From contig NZ_JAMCCQ010000003.1 in assembly GCF_023370775.1 (NCBI RefSeq), positions 186,001-250,000 of the forward strand: a stretch of 64,000 nt of DNA. Direction: 5' to 3'. The translations under genes were made by a program, and so were the position numbers. The stretch is from Marivita sp. GX14005. Lineage in GTDB: Bacteria; Pseudomonadota; Alphaproteobacteria; Rhodobacterales; Rhodobacteraceae. Positions 61,710-64,000 of the stretch are shown in pieces (the first letter of the stretch is position 1; each line of letters starts with the position of its first letter). The notes under the pieces are model-generated. The model was not told the origin of the DNA. It saw only the letters and a list, made by a program, of their open reading frames with translations, and made no database searches.

Positions 61710-62282
61710 TCAGTTGGCGAAATGGTTCACCGCCGCGTTTTCATCCGCCGCGGAGCTCAGGATGCCGAACATATAGGCCGCGACCGAGCGGAAGCAGACC
61801 ACGCGCGCCGTGCCGGCATCGTCCATCCAGAATGCCGCCGCCACCTGCGCCATCCGGGTGCGCCGCACCTCGCCCGGCTCGAAGGTGCCGGGGCTCATGT
61901 CGACCGGCGCGAGCTTGGCCAGAACCTCGCGCAGCGCGCGGCCCTTGAGGCGGAACACCGACCGTGCATCCGAGGTGTTGACCACCAGCGCGTGAACATC
62001 CGACAGCTTGGCCGCCAGATCATCCGCCAGCTTTTGAGCCTCGTCATAGTCGCAGAGCAAAAGCGCCTCGTCCGGCGACATCCAGAGCGCGCCCTTGCCG
62101 TCTGCGAAGGCGGTGCCGCGCTGGCCCGGCATATCTACGCCGAACACCTCCCGCACTGGGCCGGTAATCGCTGTGTCGCCCAGATCGCCGCGCAGGGTGA
62201 TCATACCCTGCCCGGCCAGTTCCTCGATCTTCACCAGACCGTCGAAGCTCGCGCCGCCAAGCGCCAGTTGCACGTCAGACAT
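61710..62282 (-). CDS. soxG: sarcosine oxidase gamma subunit
   Basis: A 190-residue small subunit of heterotetrameric sarcosine oxidase, which demethylates sarcosine to glycine and gives 5,10-methylene-THF and H2O2. The sequence (MSDVQLALGGASFDGLVKIE ... LWMSPDEALLLCDYDEAQK ... NTSDARSVFRLKGRALREVL) fits the GcvT-like SoxG. It starts 8 bp inside the soxA end. It probably follows soxB-soxD-soxA in an operon that continues beyond the window. Confidence 0.9.
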   Translation of the reverse strand: MSDVQLALGGASFDGLVKIEELAGQGMITLRGDLGDTAITGPVREVFGVDMPGQRGTAFADGKGALWMSPDEALLLCDYDEAQKLADDLAAKLSDVHALVVNTSDARSVFRLKGRALREVLAKLAPVDMSPGTFEPGEVRRTRMAQVAAAFWMDDAGTARVVCFRSVAAYMFGILSSAADENAAVNHFAN

Positions 62283-64000
62283 TCTGCTTTTCTCCTTCGC
62301 GGTCAAAGAACACCGGATCGACGATCTTCGCTTCAACGGTGCCGCCATCGCCCTTGGTGAATTTCAGCACATCGCCCATCCGGTCCGGCCCGTTCAGCAC
62401 CAGACCCATCGCGATACCGCGCCCGAGCGTCGGGCTGTGATAGGTTGAGGTCACACGCCCTTCGGTTGCCGCCTGCCCGTTGGCATTGGTGCCGGGCGCG
62501 ACGGCATAGGCGCCATCGGGCAGAACCGAGCCGTCAAGCGTCTCCAGCCCCACCAGTTTCCAGCGGCGCGGATCGGTCATGTGGCTGCGGGCTTGCGCGC
62601 GTTTGCCAAGGTAATCCTCTTTCTTTTTCGAGATCGCCCAGTTGAGACCCAGATCCTGCGGAATCACCGTGCCGTCGGTTTCGTCGCCGATCATGATGAA
62701 GCCCTTTTCGGCGCGCATGATATGCAACGCCTCGGTGCCGTAGGGGGTGATGTTCCACTCTCCGCCCGCATCCAGCAGCTTGTCCCAGAAGGCGCGGCCG
62801 AGATTGGCGGGCGTTGCGATTTCGAAGCTCAGCTCGCCCGAGAAGGAAATGCGGAAGATGCGCACCGGGAAGCCGCCCAGCGTGCCGTCGGCCCAGCCCA
62901 TGAAGGGCAAAGTCTCTGCGCTGACATCCATGCCGCCCAGCTTTTCAAGCAGCTTGCGCGCGTTCGGGCCGACCACGGCAACCTGCGCGAACTGCTCGGT
63001 CGCGTTGACGGTCCAGACTTTCCAGTCCCACCATTCGGTTTGCAGCCATTCCTCCATATGGGCATGGATACGGTCCGCGCCGCCGGTGGTGGTGTGGCAC
63101 AGGAACGTATCCTCATCGAGCCGCGCGACCACGCCGTCATCGGTGAGAAAGCCGTTCTCGGTGCACATCAGCCCGTAGCGGCATTTGCCGGGTTTCAGGG
63201 TGCTCATCATGTTGGTGTAGAGCATGTCGAGGAACTTGCCCGCATCCGGCCCCTTGACGATGATCTTGCCCAGCGTCGAGGCGTCGAGCAGCCCGAGGCT
63301 CTTGCGCGTCGCGTTCACCTCGCGCTGCACCGCGTCATGCACGCTTTCGCCGTCGTTCGGGAACGCATAGGGGCGGCGCCAATGGCCGACCGGCTCCCAA
63401 TGCGCGCCCTTGGCGTCGATCCAGTCATGTATCGGCGTGCGGCGAAGCGGCTGGAAGATGTCGCCGCGCGCCTCCCCGGCGATGGCACCGAAGGAGATCG
63501 GGGTGAAAGGCGGGCGGAACGTGGTGGTGCCGACCTGTGGAATGTTCTCACCCAAAGCATTCGCCAGCGTCGCCAATCCGTTGATATTGCTGAGCTTGCC
63601 CTGATCCGTCGCCATGCCGAGCGTGGTGTAGCGCTTGGTATGTTCCACCGATTCGAACCCCTCGCGGGCGGCCAGTTGCACGTCGGAGACCTTCACGTCG
63701 TTCTGGTAATCCAGCCAGGCCTTCGAGCGCAGCTTGTAATCGGCCCCCTTCGGCATCATCCAGACCGGGGTGATTGGCGCTTCGTCGGGCGCCTCGCCCT
63801 TCGCGGCCTCGCCAGCCTGTTTTTCGAAGCCGGCACGACCTGCTGCGCTTTGTCCGGCAGCGGCGGCGTTTTCGAGCACCTTTGCGAGAGCCATTTCCCC
63901 ATCGGCGCTGCCTGCGGGGATCACGAATGCCTCGCCATCCGCACCGGTCGGCGCGCGTTTGGCATCGGGGCGGAACGCGGCCTGCGCCTCGTCCCAGGTC
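62275..64000 (-). CDS. soxA: sarcosine oxidase alpha subunit, partial (3' part)
   Basis: The frame stays open from 64000 to the stop at 62275, so the 5' part is outside the window. The visible 574 residues include WDEAQAAFRPDAKR, the MPKGADYKLRSKAWLDYQND region, and the folate-binding GcvT-like domain (PIHDWIDAKGAHWEPVGHWR ... FLCHTTTGGADRIHAHMEEW ... LGKRAQARSHMTDPRRWKLV). SoxA carries the tetrahydrofolate site and NAD-binding N-terminus in this enzyme. A GTG near 63924 is internal, not a start. Confidence 0.93.
   Translation of the reverse strand, partial: TWDEAQAAFRPDAKRAPTGADGEAFVIPAGSADGEMALAKVLENAAAAGQSAAGRAGFEKQAGEAAKGEAPDEAPITPVWMMPKGADYKLRSKAWLDYQNDVKVSDVQLAAREGFESVEHTKRYTTLGMATDQGKLSNINGLATLANALGENIPQVGTTTFRPPFTPISFGAIAGEARGDIFQPLRRTPIHDWIDAKGAHWEPVGHWRRPYAFPNDGESVHDAVQREVNATRKSLGLLDASTLGKIIVKGPDAGKFLDMLYTNMMSTLKPGKCRYGLMCTENGFLTDDGVVARLDEDTFLCHTTTGGADRIHAHMEEWLQTEWWDWKVWTVNATEQFAQVAVVGPNARKLLEKLGGMDVSAETLPFMGWADGTLGGFPVRIFRISFSGELSFEIATPANLGRAFWDKLLDAGGEWNITPYGTEALHIMRAEKGFIMIGDETDGTVIPQDLGLNWAISKKKEDYLGKRAQARSHMTDPRRWKLVGLETLDGSVLPDGAYAVAPGTNANGQAATEGRVTSTYHSPTLGRGIAMGLVLNGPDRMGDVLKFTKGDGGTVEAKIVDPVFFDREGEKQNV

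Noticed and set aside
1-64000. Prophage, IS element, integron or genomic island
   Set aside because: No transposase, integrase, phage structural gene or tRNA-flanking attachment repeat was seen. Gene content is mostly core metabolism.

Overview
The window is a stretch of chromosome from a high-GC alphaproteobacterium of the order Rhodobacterales (Roseobacter/Rhodobacter type). This rests on the gene order scpB-scpA-nagZ-SPOR-argS, a Hint-domain protein, sarcosine oxidase soxA-soxG, an alphaproteobacterial LexA box (GTTC-N7-GTTC) before uvrA, and small proteins of a kind I associate with this group. About 62 protein genes are called. I see no rRNA, tRNA, CRISPR array or insertion sequence.

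Layout. 1-9.2 kb: end of a dCTP deaminase, chromosome segregation genes (scpB, scpA), nagZ, a SPOR protein, argS, a cation/proton antiporter, a dNTP triphosphohydrolase and an ErpA-type Fe-S carrier. 9.2-11.2 kb: an unidentified two-gene unit made of a small protein with four exact-length 60-bp tandem repeats and a 352-residue partner, preceded by a cluster of DnaA boxes. 11.2-16.1 kb: xth, bolA, a mini-membrane protein, grxD, zapA with a coiled-coil partner, and transketolase. 16.2-21.6 kb: a YedI-like membrane protein, two adjacent GAPDH genes that differ at cofactor-binding residues, coaD and a CBS protein. 21.7-29.8 kb: valine/methylmalonate-semialdehyde catabolism (LysR regulator, mmsA, acyl-CoA dehydrogenase, 3-hydroxyisobutyryl-CoA hydrolase, mmsB) interrupted by a secreted protein, a STAS-like protein and a YbdK ligase. 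29.8-42.7 kb: a DUF2892 protein behind a possible FNR box, a Hint protein, uvrA, an ATP-grasp protein, bioY, an SDR, surE-pcm, a LysM/M23 lipoprotein, a PIN protein and rlmI. 42.8-45.3 kb: Entner-Doudoroff genes edd-eda. 45.4-49.3 kb: a CheB-CheR-PAS-HWE kinase with its response regulator. 49.4-56.5 kb: a probable sulfoacetate catabolic cluster (LacI regulator, tripartite tricarboxylate-type transporter, acylating sulfoacetaldehyde dehydrogenase, CoA ligase). 56.6-64 kb: HNH nuclease, LysM protein, LOG protein, RarD, DapA-family aldolase, sodB, and soxG with the 3' part of soxA.

Shared regulation. Near-palindromes around TGTTAGCGCTAACA, typical of LacI-family operators, lie before both GAPDH genes, before a small gene after gap2 and before edd. 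This suggests one central-carbon regulator, and CceR of Rhodobacter is the obvious candidate. Two intergenic repeat families were found by eye: a double-hairpin element (four copies) and a CTCTGTTTC...ATATCTCGGGG element (three copies).

The least explained and most interesting items are the repeat protein with its partner, the DnaA-box cluster in front of them, the sulfoacetate cluster with a three-part transporter, and the GAPDH pair.
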